Shown: positions 43,723 through 54,000 of the stretch, piece after piece
Numbering within the stretch: position 1 is the first letter of the stretch
Layout: each line of letters opens with the position of its first letter
Assembly: GCF_017874215.1 (NCBI RefSeq)
Contig: NZ_JAGGLB010000002.1
Location: 558,001 to 622,000 of the forward strand
DNA length: 64,000 nt
Direction: 5' to 3'
Source: Paenibacillus eucommiae
GTDB lineage: Bacteria; Bacillota; Bacilli; Paenibacillales; NBRC-103111
Notes under the pieces: generated by a model
The model's input: the letters and a program-made list of their open reading frames with translations, nothing else
Told to the model about the DNA's origin: nothing
Database searches by the model: none
Made by a program: the position numbers and the translations under genes

Positions 43723-43867
43723 CTTATGACAATGAATTGTCATTCACAACCTCAATATATTTCACATATGAGAAATACTTTCACAAATCAATAAGTTCAT
43801 ATTAACTCTTTACTATTTTGGTGTCAATATGAATCCTCCTTATATCATCCTTTTTTTAGATTTAAAG

Positions 43868-46567
43868 CTAATGGATTCCAACCTCGGCAAACTGCATGCG
43901 ATAGGGCTGGCCAGGCTCCGTAGTGATTTTCCTCAAACTTGTTCCCTCCACTTTAACATAGCGTGCGGATAGCGCTGTAAAAGTAAAGCTTTGCTCCAAA
44001 CCAGGCGGTAAAGCATATCCAGTCCGTGTGGCAACCGTCGTCCAGGGACCTCCGGCGTTGGCCGCTGTTTTAATCGTAAAATCAATAGGAAATCCCAAAC
44101 CTACATTACCAGAATCATTGCGGGGATATAGATCCACCCTGCTAATTGTTCTGGAAGTTTGCATATCGAACGAAATCGATTCTGTATGATTTGTGCTTGT
44201 ATTGCTGCTGCTGGACCACCCATATAATCCAGGTACGGAATTTCGCGTTAAATCAACAAGCTTAGCTACACCCCAATCCGCATTTTCTACAGAACTCGTA
44301 GAAGTAACAAGCGAACCTTTGGCAAAGTTCGGCGCGGCATACACCTCAAATTCGCTTAATTGCATACGATACTCCCCTGCACTCACCCTTAAATTGGTAC
44401 CTTCTAATTTAACGTACCTGGCAGTGACAGGAGTAAAAGTAAACCATTGACTACTATTTCCTGGTAAGGGATATCCCGTTTTTGTAACGACCGTGGTCCA
44501 AGGACCAGAAGAACTTGCTGCAACTTGGATCGTAAAGTCGATCGGGAATCCTCTTCCAACATTTCCTGTATCGTTACGAGGAAATAAGTCGACCTCTCCG
44601 AACGTTTTGGAAGCGCCCAAATCCATTGTAATCGATTCTGTATGATTAACATGAATAGAGCTGTTGCTGCTCCAGCCTAAAGAACCAGTTACAGTATTTC
44701 TTTGATCATCATTTACCAATATTTTGCCCCAGCCCGTACTAGAGCTTTCCAAGGAGCTTGTGGCACTCACGACTGCTTCGGCGGCTAAATTTAATTGAGG
44801 TGTAAATCCAGCCGGTAAGGCAAACAAGCGCCCTTCGCCCGGGCTTAAGGTAAGATTCAGCACTCCTGTTGCAGCATTGTAGCCAGGTACACTAACTTCC
44901 AAACCAGTTGTTTTGGAAATTTCAGTGAGACTGCCTGGTTTTGGGTTGAAGTTAAAATCTAGTGTTTTACTTGTTGTATAATCCCGATTGGTTAGCATGA
45001 CATATTTGCGTCCACTCGCATTGGTGAAATAGCCAATAATCATCGGCTCCGCTAAGCTGGCGGGTTTAACAAAGAAATTAGGCGGCAGAAACTTCGTACC
45101 TGTCCAAAGGGTAGTACCTGTATGATAAACCCGCAATGAAGTCAGATCTTTCAACGTGCCGCCGAGCTTGCGCATTTCAGAGTTTAACGTCTGCAATTGC
45201 GTATAGCGTGGCAGAAGGGTACCATTCTCAGAAACCGGGGTCCCAGGGAAAGATGCTGCCGGATCCGGGCGCCAATACGTATACCAATTCATTTTTTTCA
45301 TTCCATAGGTTAATAGAGAATACACATTCCATCGCATCATATCCATCGTAACGGTCCTTGAGTTGCCATCCAGGCTTTGTAGAAATCCGCCATACAAGAC
45401 GTTATTGGCTAGTCCCCGGCCACGGACCAGCTCTGCATTTTGAAAGTAAGATGAATTATCGGAGGAACCAAAAAGGAATGGATAATTATCGTAAAGCATA
45501 TAATCCGCGCCACTGTATTGAATCCAGTCATCTAGGTAATTTTCGTAGTTTGTGCCTTGATTATCACGAGTTGTGTACAGCCTGAAGAAGAAATCATACG
45601 TTTGCGCAGCACCATTCTCATAAGCAGCACCGCCAGCATATACATCAGTATTCGAACGCGTGACCCCGCCGATTAAATTATTACCGCCACCATTATGAAC
45701 AAGCTCTAAATAATAAGTAGTTAACGGCGTAACATCCTTGCTTAGTTGAAAATAATGATAATAATCCCAGCCCTCGGTTAAACCTGTTCCTAGAGCCAGA
45801 GCTTCGCTCATAAGAAAAGTTTTGCTCGGACTGTCCCATAACTTAAGCGTTAACATTTCAGTCGAAGACCACTGAGTTGCGTCGATATACATATCGACAC
45901 CGTCCAGATAGGTCACTCCTGCAGGTATAGTAATCGTTTGTCCAAGGCTGTGGGTCGATGTCACGCTTGAACTGCTGCCTCTAGCACCTGAATTTGACAG
46001 AAACAGCTTTCCATATGGCGCTTGTACTCTTTGATCAGTGACGCTAGGCAGCATGTTTACATAGTAGTCTATATTGGGGGCAAATGCCTTGGCTTGTTTA
46101 TAAGTATTGGCGAAGCCTTCCATCTCATAAGCTGATGGTTCATCTATAATATTCATCCCTTTTACACGAGAATCACTCTTATATGGAGTCAAAGTGGTTT
46201 GCAAGGCAGTAATATCAGCAGGCGTAAAGGTTTGTTTACCCGTTATACCTGAATCGGATACCTGCAGCTTTACGTTATTGGCATAACTGTTGGCTATACC
46301 CGTTTCATTGGCAGCTTTGTTCATAACACCATTCCACAGGTGGATTCCGGTGATGATATCTATATTGGCAGCGGCGATATTTGCCCAGTGCGCATTCGTG
46401 TTGTAATCGCCTCCAACATAAATCGGTGGCTGCCAATAACCTCCTACTTCAAAGGAACCTGTTCCGGATGCCTTGGCATGATTAGGCACTAACAAGAATA
46501 TTAAAGCAATTATTAGCACCAAGATAAACCCTTTGCCATTTACACCAATTGTTTCTTCCTGCCACAT
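43868..46567 (-). CDS. Secreted glycan-active-type protein with two F5/8C domains
   Basis: Secreted protein of 899 residues. The signal sequence (hydrophobic core about 14-30, ending NHAKASG) suggests export and cleavage. A barrel-like N-terminal half (from VGGYWQPPIYVGGDYNTNA) is interrupted by a beta-sandwich insert (about 195-320, starting SLGQTITIPAG) and resumes with DWIQYSGADYMLYDNYPFLF. The C-terminus has two coagulation factor 5/8-type modules (about 605-750 and 765-899), each ending ARYVK(L/V)EGT...YRMQ. Such modules bind sugars. The catalytic family was not recognised. The start follows AAGGAG. Its promoter block copies that of the second transporter, so they are probably co-regulated. 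Confidence 0.82.
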   Translation of the reverse strand: MWQEETIGVNGKGFILVLIIALIFLLVPNHAKASGTGSFEVGGYWQPPIYVGGDYNTNAHWANIAAANIDIITGIHLWNGVMNKAANETGIANSYANNVKLQVSDSGITGKQTFTPADITALQTTLTPYKSDSRVKGMNIIDEPSAYEMEGFANTYKQAKAFAPNIDYYVNMLPSVTDQRVQAPYGKLFLSNSGARGSSSSVTSTHSLGQTITIPAGVTYLDGVDMYIDATQWSSTEMLTLKLWDSPSKTFLMSEALALGTGLTEGWDYYHYFQLSKDVTPLTTYYLELVHNGGGNNLIGGVTRSNTDVYAGGAAYENGAAQTYDFFFRLYTTRDNQGTNYENYLDDWIQYSGADYMLYDNYPFLFGSSDNSSYFQNAELVRGRGLANNVLYGGFLQSLDGNSRTVTMDMMRWNVYSLLTYGMKKMNWYTYWRPDPAASFPGTPVSENGTLLPRYTQLQTLNSEMRKLGGTLKDLTSLRVYHTGTTLWTGTKFLPPNFFVKPASLAEPMIIGYFTNASGRKYVMLTNRDYTTSKTLDFNFNPKPGSLTEISKTTGLEVSVPGYNAATGVLNLTLSPGEGRLFALPAGFTPQLNLAAEAVVSATSSLESSSTGWGKILVNDDQRNTVTGSLGWSSNSSIHVNHTESITMDLGASKTFGEVDLFPRNDTGNVGRGFPIDFTIQVAASSSGPWTTVVTKTGYPLPGNSSQWFTFTPVTARYVKLEGTNLRVSAGEYRMQLSEFEVYAAPNFAKGSLVTSTSSVENADWGVAKLVDLTRNSVPGLYGWSSSSNTSTNHTESISFDMQTSRTISRVDLYPRNDSGNVGLGFPIDFTIKTAANAGGPWTTVATRTGYALPPGLEQSFTFTALSARYVKVEGTSLRKITTEPGQPYRMQFAEVGIH

Positions 46568-46728
46568 CGTCGATCACTCCTTCATCAAATTGTTTCACCC
46601 ATTCTGGTTTCCACTTCAGATGTCGAATGTCACGCCTCTGACTTACTTCCCTTCCCTCCTCAGCTCAAAATACTGCTTTAACATGTAATTCCCAAAAAAC
46701 AAACATGTTTGGTTCCCGTTCCACCATC

Positions 46729-46782
46729 ATTCTAATGGAGTGCCCGACCAACAAATAGGTGTCTAATTTTGGATTATGTGTC
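46729..46782 (-). promoter_or_regulatory. Promoter and direct-repeat operator of the secreted-protein gene
   Basis: On the minus strand the -10 TAGAAT (46734-46729) is 17 bases from TATTTG (46757-46752). Half-sites GACACATAATCC (from 46782) and GACACCTATTTG (from 46763) are 19 bases apart. The whole block from the distal half-site to the -35 aligns without gaps to 39121-39151. The transcript leader before the ATG would be about 155 bases. Confidence 0.75.
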
Positions 46783-46822
46783 TGTTTTTTAGTTATTAGT
46801 ATCATTTACGCTCTAATTAGAT

Positions 46823-46935
46823 AAGAAAAACGCTTGGCGGAGTCCTTTGATGCGCATGTTCGTGACTTGGGCGCGTTGCGGAGGGAATGGCTGTGGGCTC
46901 CAGCCGCTGTTAAAGATTTGTTCCTTTTAATGGTC
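46823..46935. repeat. Long-hairpin repeat element, truncated copy C
   Basis: The left half of the hairpin element is present: AAGAAAA, GGAGTCCTTTGATG, TGTTCGTGACTTGGG, the middle-stem arm GAGGGAATGGCTGTGGGC (46880-46897) and the inner-stem arm TTAAAGATTTGTTCC. Similarity ends in the loop, so the right arms are missing and the element cannot fold. The stretch 46936-47067 up to the palindrome array shows nothing recognisable. Confidence 0.85.
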
Positions 46936-47067
46936 GAGATGATGTCGATTAACTGTGGACAACAAATAGATGAGCCAAGCCCTGTTGATTAACATAAATA
47001 TTTATTTCCACTACTCGCTTTCCCTACCTATAGCATACATTCCAATAAGAACCCACCCTGGGGGACA

Positions 47068-47255
47068 AAAAGATGCATAAGTACATCATTTTTGGACCTG
47101 AGTGCACTCGTAAAAGGAAATTCTTGCAAATCTGCAGGATTTTAGGCGTCTTTTGTCCATTTGAGCGCTCCAAGTGACTATTTTCCTGCACTTTTGCAGC
47201 AATTCTCGGACAATACCCGATTTCAGGTGAAAAATCCTGCACTTTTGCAGGATTT
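47068..47255. repeat. Four-palindrome array C, different palindrome sequence
   Basis: Four inverted repeats are centred at 47079.5 (GATG...CATC), 47130.5 (CTTGCA...TGCAGG), 47192.5 (TCCTGCA...TGCAGCA) and 47243.5 (AAATCCTGCA...TGCAGGATTT). Centre distances are exactly 51, 62 and 51, as in array B, although the core is CCTGCA rather than CGATG. The first is the weakest. Linker similarity to array B is slight. A hairpin-element fragment lies to the left, as in loci B and D. The stretch 47256-47413 to the terminator shows nothing recognisable. Confidence 0.8.
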
Positions 47256-47413
47256 ACTAGGGGTAGAGTCCAAAGCTTTGGCCTCCAAAGGCAGGGGGAG
47301 CCTCCGAGGCTGCTGAGAGGCGAGTTTTGATCGATTTCAGTGGGAGTTTGAGTTGTACCCAGTTAATGATTTTTTCACTCCAGGTATTTCAAAAAACTTA
47401 TACTAATAATTTC

Positions 47414-47466
47414 ATAAAAAAAAAGCCCTGTACCTCGCTCATAGCGAAGCACGGGACCTTTTTTTG
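47414..47466. terminator. Terminator of the oxidoreductase gene at 47487
   Basis: GGTCCCGTGCTTCGCT pairs with AGCGAGGTACAGGGCT-type sequence (minus strand, minor mismatches) and is followed by nine Ts; T-runs on both sides make it potentially bidirectional. It lies about 20 bases after the stop codon. Confidence 0.85.
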
Positions 47467-47486
47467 CTTTGGTTCAAGAAAGCGGT

Positions 47487-48707
47487 CTAGAGTGCATACT
47501 TGCCGCCGCTTTCACTCGTCCGTTCAATCCACTGGCCGTTTGTAAAGTCAGGAAAAGCTACTGCACTGCCTCCCAGTTGAATCGATTGTTCCGAAAGCAC
47601 AGTGATGGCCATCCAGGCCGCCATGTCGTATACATCAATAGGAGGTATGGTTTGTTCGGAAACAGCAGTGATAAACGCACGCAGACATAAATAATCAATG
47701 CCCCCATGACCTTCCTGCACGCCCAACTCCAAGTATTCCTGCCAGATCGGATGCTCGTATTGCTCCTTGTACCGGTCAAATGACTCCCACGCATGGGCCT
47801 GACTTGTGTCTTCCAAGTGAATCACATTTCCGTCTTCCATCCAAATGCCCTTGGTCCCTTGAATGCGGCCGCCTCTGGAATAAGGCCGCGGCAATGACGT
47901 ATCGTGGGTAAGTAAAATGGTTTCGCCTTGAGCGCATTGGATCATCGTCGTTACGATATCGCCTAATTGAAAATTGGTCTTAGAAGACGGATGATCCGCC
48001 CCCAGATGGGTTTGCGCCCATAATTGAATGCCACGCGTTTTGCTCGCCATCGAAGAAAGCTTCACAAAACGATTGCCGTAATTGATATTCAGGCATTTGG
48101 CAACCGGTCCAAGCGCGTGTGTCGGATACACGTCGCCATTGCGGTGCTTGTAATTATGAATGCGGTAGTGCCGGTTCTCAACGCCCAGAGCCACCTCATC
48201 CCGAAGGTCATGCTCATAAGCGCCCTGGCAATGGATAAGCTCGCCAAATATGCCTTGTCTGACCATATTGAGCAGGGCTAGCTCCTCGCGGCCGTAGCAG
48301 CAATTTTCAAGCAGCATAATGCGCTTGCCAGTCTCCTCAGCCGTATGCACCAGCTGCCAGCACTCCTCCAGGGAGGAGGCGCCGCCAACCTCGGAGCCTA
48401 CATACTTCCCTGCCTTCATAGCCGCAATCGTGATCGGCAGGTGACTCGTCCAAGACGTTGCAATAATAACTGCTTCAACACTGCTTTGCGCTAGCAGAGC
48501 TTCATAAGACTTGAATATGGACGGTGCGGGCTGGCCTGCCGCGATGACCGCCTCAAGAGCGTTTTGCATTCTGTCCTCATATAAATCGCTGAGTGCGGTT
48601 ATTTCTACATCTTTCATATTAAGCAGCAGTTGAAGCAAGGAACTTCCCCGATTTCCAAGTCCTATAACCCCTAATTTGATTGTCCGGCTCCCCCATTGCT
48701 CTCCCAT
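47487..48707 (-). CDS. Gfo/Idh/MocA family oxidoreductase
   Basis: Sugar-type dehydrogenase of 406 residues. The N-terminal Rossmann motif is LGVIGLGNRGSSL and the catalytic segment after the second strand is AGKYVGSEVGG, where the usual E-K-P reads S-E-V, so the canonical lysine is absent here. A long C-terminal alpha/beta domain follows (HYRIHNYKHRNGDVYPTHALG). This form resembles glycoside hydrolase family 109-like proteins, which use NAD in hydrolysis; that assignment is tentative. The ATG at 48707 follows AGGAG. It diverges from an AraC-type regulator. Confidence 0.88.
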   Translation of the reverse strand: MGEQWGSRTIKLGVIGLGNRGSSLLQLLLNMKDVEITALSDLYEDRMQNALEAVIAAGQPAPSIFKSYEALLAQSSVEAVIIATSWTSHLPITIAAMKAGKYVGSEVGGASSLEECWQLVHTAEETGKRIMLLENCCYGREELALLNMVRQGIFGELIHCQGAYEHDLRDEVALGVENRHYRIHNYKHRNGDVYPTHALGPVAKCLNINYGNRFVKLSSMASKTRGIQLWAQTHLGADHPSSKTNFQLGDIVTTMIQCAQGETILLTHDTSLPRPYSRGGRIQGTKGIWMEDGNVIHLEDTSQAHAWESFDRYKEQYEHPIWQEYLELGVQEGHGGIDYLCLRAFITAVSEQTIPPIDVYDMAAWMAITVLSEQSIQLGGSAVAFPDFTNGQWIERTSESGGKYAL

Positions 48708-48724
48708 CACTACACACTCCTATT

Positions 48725-48808
48725 TTGTGAATTATTGTTGTTGTCGTTTTATGTTATCATTAAAAACACAAGTTGTTTTGTCAATAATCGACGATTACTT
48801 GTGAATTA
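48725..48808. promoter_or_regulatory. Direct repeats between oxidoreductase and AraC regulator genes
   Basis: TTGTGAATTA occurs at 48725-48734 and again at 48799-48808, 74 bases apart (about seven helical turns), in the 129-base region between divergent start codons. Such repeats could be half-sites for the AraC protein, but this is inference. Confidence 0.4.
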
Positions 48809-48836
48809 CCGATATCGACAAAAAGGAAGTGCGGAT

Positions 48837-49751
48837 ATGATTGCGAGCAATGCCTCGACACCATGCAACAACGTGCCTCTCGATACAGACGCCTTTGTCC
48901 CAAGCGTTCATTGGGCTGAGCACCAACGAATCCCTTCGCAGCAGGGCGGTTTTCGCCGATTGTATGACGGAGAATTGATGTACGTATATTCCGGGAGCAT
49001 GGCCGTGGAGTTCCAGGATACCGAACAGCGGCTGGTATACCATGCGGGAGACTTGCTCGTATTGCCTCCGGCCGTCCGGCATCGCACCATCGTCTTGCCT
49101 CCAGGTCCCGCCCATCTGCTCGGAATTCATTTCGATTTGTACGATGAGCTGGACCTGGAAATTGTAGGCGATATGGTCGTTGTTGAAGCGAATGTATGCA
49201 GCGACTACTTTTGCAGATGGCCAGTCTTGCCGGATGGGTCGCCTGCGTTTTCCCGCTGCTACAGGTCAATCCCCAAGCCTATAGCAAGCTGGATGGAGGA
49301 GCTGCAGCTAGAGCAAAAAATTCAGCGGCCTGGCTATCAGACCGCCAGCCAGGGATATATGCAGCTGATATTGACTGCGCTGCTGCGCCTCCAGCAGGAT
49401 ATGAACCGCTCGATCGCTCCGGCATATCAGAGTGCGCTGCTCAAGCTGGTCGAGCAGTGGCATCAGAACTTGCATTTGCCATATACCAATACGGCTATGG
49501 CGCATCGGCTTAATATTAGCGAGGATTACTATATCCGCTTGTTCAAGCTGCAGTTTGACAAATCCCCGCAGCAATATTTGATGCATATCCGGCATCAGGC
49601 GGCCAAACGTTATTTGCGCGAGACCGATTACAAGATTGAACAGATCGGCGCTCTGATCGGCTACGATGATTTGCATAATTTCAGCCATGCATTCAAAAAA
49701 TGGCAGGGGGTATCTCCCAGAGCCTACCGCAATATGTTTCAGATCGTGTAG
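48837..49751 (+). CDS. AraC family transcriptional regulator
   Basis: Regulator of 304 residues with an N-terminal cupin sensor (ELMYVYSGSMAVEF and YHAGDLLVLPPAVRH, about residues 35-100) and a C-terminal AraC double helix-turn-helix (about 200-300; TNTAMAHRLNISEDYYIRLF, IGALIGYDDLHNFSHAFKK, GVSPRAYR). The open frame extends upstream to 48696, overlapping the divergent gene; the ATG at 48837 with AAGGA upstream fits the domain start. It probably controls the divergent oxidoreductase in response to a sugar. Confidence 0.92.
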   Translation: MIASNASTPCNNVPLDTDAFVPSVHWAEHQRIPSQQGGFRRLYDGELMYVYSGSMAVEFQDTEQRLVYHAGDLLVLPPAVRHRTIVLPPGPAHLLGIHFDLYDELDLEIVGDMVVVEANVCSDYFCRWPVLPDGSPAFSRCYRSIPKPIASWMEELQLEQKIQRPGYQTASQGYMQLILTALLRLQQDMNRSIAPAYQSALLKLVEQWHQNLHLPYTNTAMAHRLNISEDYYIRLFKLQFDKSPQQYLMHIRHQAAKRYLRETDYKIEQIGALIGYDDLHNFSHAFKKWQGVSPRAYRNMFQIV

Positions 49752-49800
49752 GCCCAAGGGGACCGCGAACAGCTCTTTGGAGCGGCCGTACGAGCAGCCT

Positions 49801-49831
49801 CCGGGCAGAGATTACTCGGCCGGCTGCCCGG
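49801..49831. other. GC-rich inverted repeat between convergent genes
   Basis: CCGGGCAG and CTGCCCGG form a perfect eight-base-pair stem around a 15-base loop containing CGGCCGG, between the ends of the AraC and oxidoreductase genes. There is no T-run; it may act as a weak terminator in either direction. Confidence 0.45.
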
Positions 49832-49863
49832 TCAGCGGGAAACCTCCAAAAAGCTGAACGTTA

Positions 49864-51003
49864 TCACCTCTGGCTCCAGTCCACTCTCTGAAAGGTATGC
49901 GTTTCTGCCGAATCTCTGGCTTTTAAACACATTAATGCGCTTAACAAGCCATCTTCCAGTGGTGTGGAGGATCGGGCGCTTCCCTTCATCACCTCGATAA
50001 AGTTTTTCGCTAAAACGGCATCTCCTCCTCCGTGGGACTCATTGTCTGGAAGTACCTCGTAGGTTTCGACGCGGTTCGTATGGTGCATGTATACCCTCAA
50101 CAGATTCGTGTACCAATCGAACTCTATCGTCCCCTTGTAGCCGAGCAGCCTGGCCCCACGGCCTCCGGCTTTTTTGCGTGCAAAAAAGTTCTGTGAATAG
50201 GACGCATGCATGCCGGATTCGTATTGGATGATCGCACTGCCGGAGTCTTCGTTTCCAGTATCCTCCGCGAAGCAGCAATATTCCCCTAAAGCCTCCTCTG
50301 CTGTGCTTCGAGCCGTGCTATCCAGGCATACATGTTGTTCATCGCAAGCTGTGCACGTTAACCCGCCAGGTCTCGTTCCCTTAAAGATTTGCTTGGATTT
50401 CATCGCGCAAATAGCCGTTGGAGCAAGGCCCAGCAAATACGTAATGTAGTCAAAATCATGCGTCGCTTTTTGCAGAAAGAGTCCTCCCGTTTCCTGCTCA
50501 TCCCGGTACCAACCGTGATAATAAATGCCGCCGCTGGCTACATTATTTACCGCCTGTACATGCTCCACAGTACCTATTTTGCCAGAACCTATGATTTCTT
50601 TGGCCAACTGAGCGAGAGGCGTATTTCGCAGCGGAAAGGATACGACCACTTCCGAGCCGTGTGTTTCATAAGCTGATTTTAAGCGCACTAAATCTTCATA
50701 GGTAGTGGCAACCGGCTTTTCCATAAAAAGCGGTATACGGCTTGGCAGTACCTTCAAAGCCATCCCGGTATGAAGCGAGCACCTGGTACCAATCAATATG
50801 CCGTCCAGATTTCCGGCTTCAATCATTTCTTCCGGTGTATCGTAGAACATAACCCCCTCGCTTTTCTCTTGCCCGAGCTCCTTCATGATCTGCCCATTTC
50901 TCACGTCCGTAATTGCGGTAACATGGCAAGCTGGCTCTACTTTCCGTATTTCATTCACCATCCAGCGTATGCGGTGTCCATAACCAATGATGCCTATGTT
51001 CAT
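49864..51003 (-). CDS. Gfo/Idh/MocA family oxidoreductase with Cys cluster
   Basis: Dehydrogenase of 379 residues. The N-terminal motif is GIIGYGHRIR, a variant of GxGxxG, and the catalytic Lys is in FMEKPVAT. The substrate His/Asp region is in KATHDFDYITYL. A short Cys-rich insert CTACDEQHVC, followed by EYCCF, lies near the middle of the C-terminal domain and could bind a metal. It lies 47 bases downstream of the gene at 51051 on the same strand and is likely its operon partner, probably acting on a sugar released by the same pathway. Confidence 0.9.
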   Translation of the reverse strand: MNIGIIGYGHRIRWMVNEIRKVEPACHVTAITDVRNGQIMKELGQEKSEGVMFYDTPEEMIEAGNLDGILIGTRCSLHTGMALKVLPSRIPLFMEKPVATTYEDLVRLKSAYETHGSEVVVSFPLRNTPLAQLAKEIIGSGKIGTVEHVQAVNNVASGGIYYHGWYRDEQETGGLFLQKATHDFDYITYLLGLAPTAICAMKSKQIFKGTRPGGLTCTACDEQHVCLDSTARSTAEEALGEYCCFAEDTGNEDSGSAIIQYESGMHASYSQNFFARKKAGGRGARLLGYKGTIEFDWYTNLLRVYMHHTNRVETYEVLPDNESHGGGDAVLAKNFIEVMKGSARSSTPLEDGLLSALMCLKARDSAETHTFQRVDWSQR

Positions 51004-51050
51004 TGCGTATCCCTCTTCTTCACCTATCGTTTATTGCTCCCAAATGTCGC

Positions 51051-54000
51051 TTATTGCTTCCAAGTCTCTATTAATTGACTGGCGATTGTATTCAGCTTCT
51101 CTGTTGCCGTACCCGAAATCAGCTGCTGAGCTTGAACAGCTGCATCGTTGATGTAGCTTAAGAAATCCTCCATGTAAGCAACCGCCTGCTGTTTGCTTTC
51201 TTGATCCAGCAAAATCTGAATGATCATCAGCCGGTAGTTTAATTGGGCGGCGAAGGTCTGATTGATGTCTCCTGATGCCCTATATTCCCCAATGATATCA
51301 CTCATATCGCTCAACTTGTACGGCACACTCACACTCTCTATAGTCACAGCAGCATCAGCTGTATTGGAATAATGGATACCATCGTAGACTCTGAAGGTGA
51401 ACTTATCATTGCCGCTTGCTCCTGCATGCGGCGTATAAGTAAACGCGCCTGTTGCGGCATTCGTGATCGCTGCTGTTCCTTTGTTCCCGTTTGTTACAAT
51501 ACTGTAGGTTAACGGGTAATCCCCGGTATAATTGGCACTCAGTACACCGCTATATACAACCCCAGTCTGTGCAGTCAGCCCTATATCATTAGCAATAGCT
51601 GTCGCTCCCCCAAACGAAGCATCCAAGGCATACAGTCTGCCCTCACCCGGAGCAAAGCTGGCGGATAATGCACCTGTTGCCGGGTTGTAGTTGGTGTCTA
51701 CCTCTTGCCCGGTCGTCTTGGAAACTTCTTTCACAGAAGCGGGCTTTGGAGACAGGTCAAAAGATAGCGTTTGTGCATGCTCGGAATCCCTGTTCACCAC
51801 CATCACATACTTCCTGCCTGCTTGATTGGAAAAATACCCGATGGTCGCCGGTTTGCTGCTGTCGGCAGGCTGCCAGAAGAAATCATCCGGCACTGCCGTA
51901 GTCGAGTCAGGAAGCGTCCCCGTCTGATACACGGCTTCCGAGGTCAGTGACTTCAAGGTCGTTCCAAGAAACTGTACTTCCGCATTGATATTTTTTGCCC
52001 AGTAATACGATGTATTTCTTGTACCGTCTCCCAAAATGATAGCATTCGTATGCCCCTCGGGTTGGAAATAAGTATAGAACATATACCCTTTGGCCCCATA
52101 GGCAAGATTCGTATAGATTTGGAAGCGCATTTCGGACTCCGTAGGCATACGCAAGCCAGTGCTCTGCACGGATTGAATATAGCTCCAGAAATCTATACCG
52201 GCCAGTAAGGCTTGTCGTCTTATGACTTCCAGGTTGGCAAAATAGTCCTCGCTCATCCCTCCCCAGCGGGAGAATGGATAGTGGTCGAACGAAAGCACAT
52301 CCGGTTTTTTACTTGCCCAGCGATATACATAATCCTCATAAGTTCCACCTTGAATGTCTTGATCGATCGTAAACCACAAATCTGCATCAATGGGCGTGCC
52401 GGCTGCATAGGCCGTACCGTCATTCACCCAATTATGTCCGGTATTCGAACGAACTACACCGTCTATCGACGACCCGGTACCACTTAGTGCCAGCTCCATA
52501 TAATACGTGGTATCTGCCTGGACATTGGCATTCAGATGAAATTGCGGCCAATCCGTAGCCGACTCTGTCCTTTGAGCGCTTGCAATTAAATTCCCTTTAG
52601 CCGGGGAATCCCAAAGCTTAAGTGTGACCGTTTCTCCTGCTCCCCATGTTTGATGATCCAACCAAACCTGAACGGTGGATATATGAGTTTGATCCTGCTC
52701 TGTCTGGATTGTTTGCCCTAAGGGCTGGGTGGAAGTAAGCTGCCCGGTCGTATAGACATCAAGACCAAGCTGTTCATCAGAAGCGTAGTTTGGATACAAG
52801 TTAACAAACACCATATGATTGGGATCATTCATTTTTAAACGTCTTGCAGCCTCCTGCAGCTTCGCCATTTTAAAGATGTCCGGTTCATCAAGCAAATAAT
52901 AGCCTTTTGTCGCTTCGTAGTTTTTGTAGTCTCCTGCTATTCCGTCCAAGTTCGTATCGGAAGGACGATTACGCGCGCCATCACTATAAACAAGCTGCGC
53001 ATAGATGATATCGAACGCAGCATCCACATTTTGCGCTGTACCGTTCACATAAGCCTGCCCTTCAGGATAAGAATCATTGGTGCTTGCTGACAAGGATATC
53101 GGGTCAGTACTATTGCTCGTCAGCTCCATATAGTAGGAAGTTTGACCTGTGACTGGTATAAGCCGAAGGTTAAAAATATGCTCTGGAGAACTAATTGTTG
53201 TACTTTTATACAAAGTTTGTTTAGCCGGGCTATCGTAAACACTTAGTGTAGCTGTCGTACCAACGGGCCAAGGTGCCTGATCAAAATCAAGCTTTACATC
53301 CCAAAGATACCAGCCATTGCCGCTAACCGGAAAAGTAAACGTCTGCCCTAAAGATTGTGTATTACTTACCGATAGAGTACCGCCAGCCGCAGCTTGAGAA
53401 AGCTTATAGTCATCGAAAGCAAAGCGGTCATCGTTCACAATAATTTTAAAATCATTTGCAGCTGCAAGATTTAACGCTGCATCATTCAAATGAGGCTGTG
53501 TCACACTGTTGTTGCCAATGAAAAAATTAGCGTTCATCTCTCTCATTTCTTCATATCTTGCTTGTGTTGTATCGGCTGGCCCCGGTGGCCAAAAAAGACC
53601 GATGGGAAACGTGTTGGGTACAACAGGCACAGCTGTTAAGGAAAAATCGTCACAATAGGCACTTCCAGTCTCACCACTTGGCCTGTAACAGAAGACGCGG
53701 AGGCTAGTATTGGTTGGACCGGTCTTGAAAGTAACCGTACCTTTTGAATAGCTGTTGCCCGTTAGCGTTGTGGTAAGGATATCGCCGCCGTAATCCCTCA
53801 CACCGATAAATATCGCCCCGCTATCCATTTTGGCATAACCTGTCAGCTGATAAGTGGTGTTAGGAGATAATCCGCCTACGTACTGATTTACTTGCGTGGT
53901 TTTTTCCGTAAGTTCAGCTGCATAATTTCCTGTTCTAACGTTTGCGGATAGGTTCGTAATCGAAACCGAGCTTTCCCTTGACCATGGATCCAATGTCCCG

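Noticed and set aside
47024..47242. Open frame of 72 codons on the minus strand across array C
   Set aside because: It has no ribosome site, crosses three of the palindromes and has no protein-like composition.
48781..49269. Minus-strand frame of 162 codons opposite the AraC gene
   Set aside because: It is a shadow of a gene with recognisable cupin and helix-turn-helix domains.
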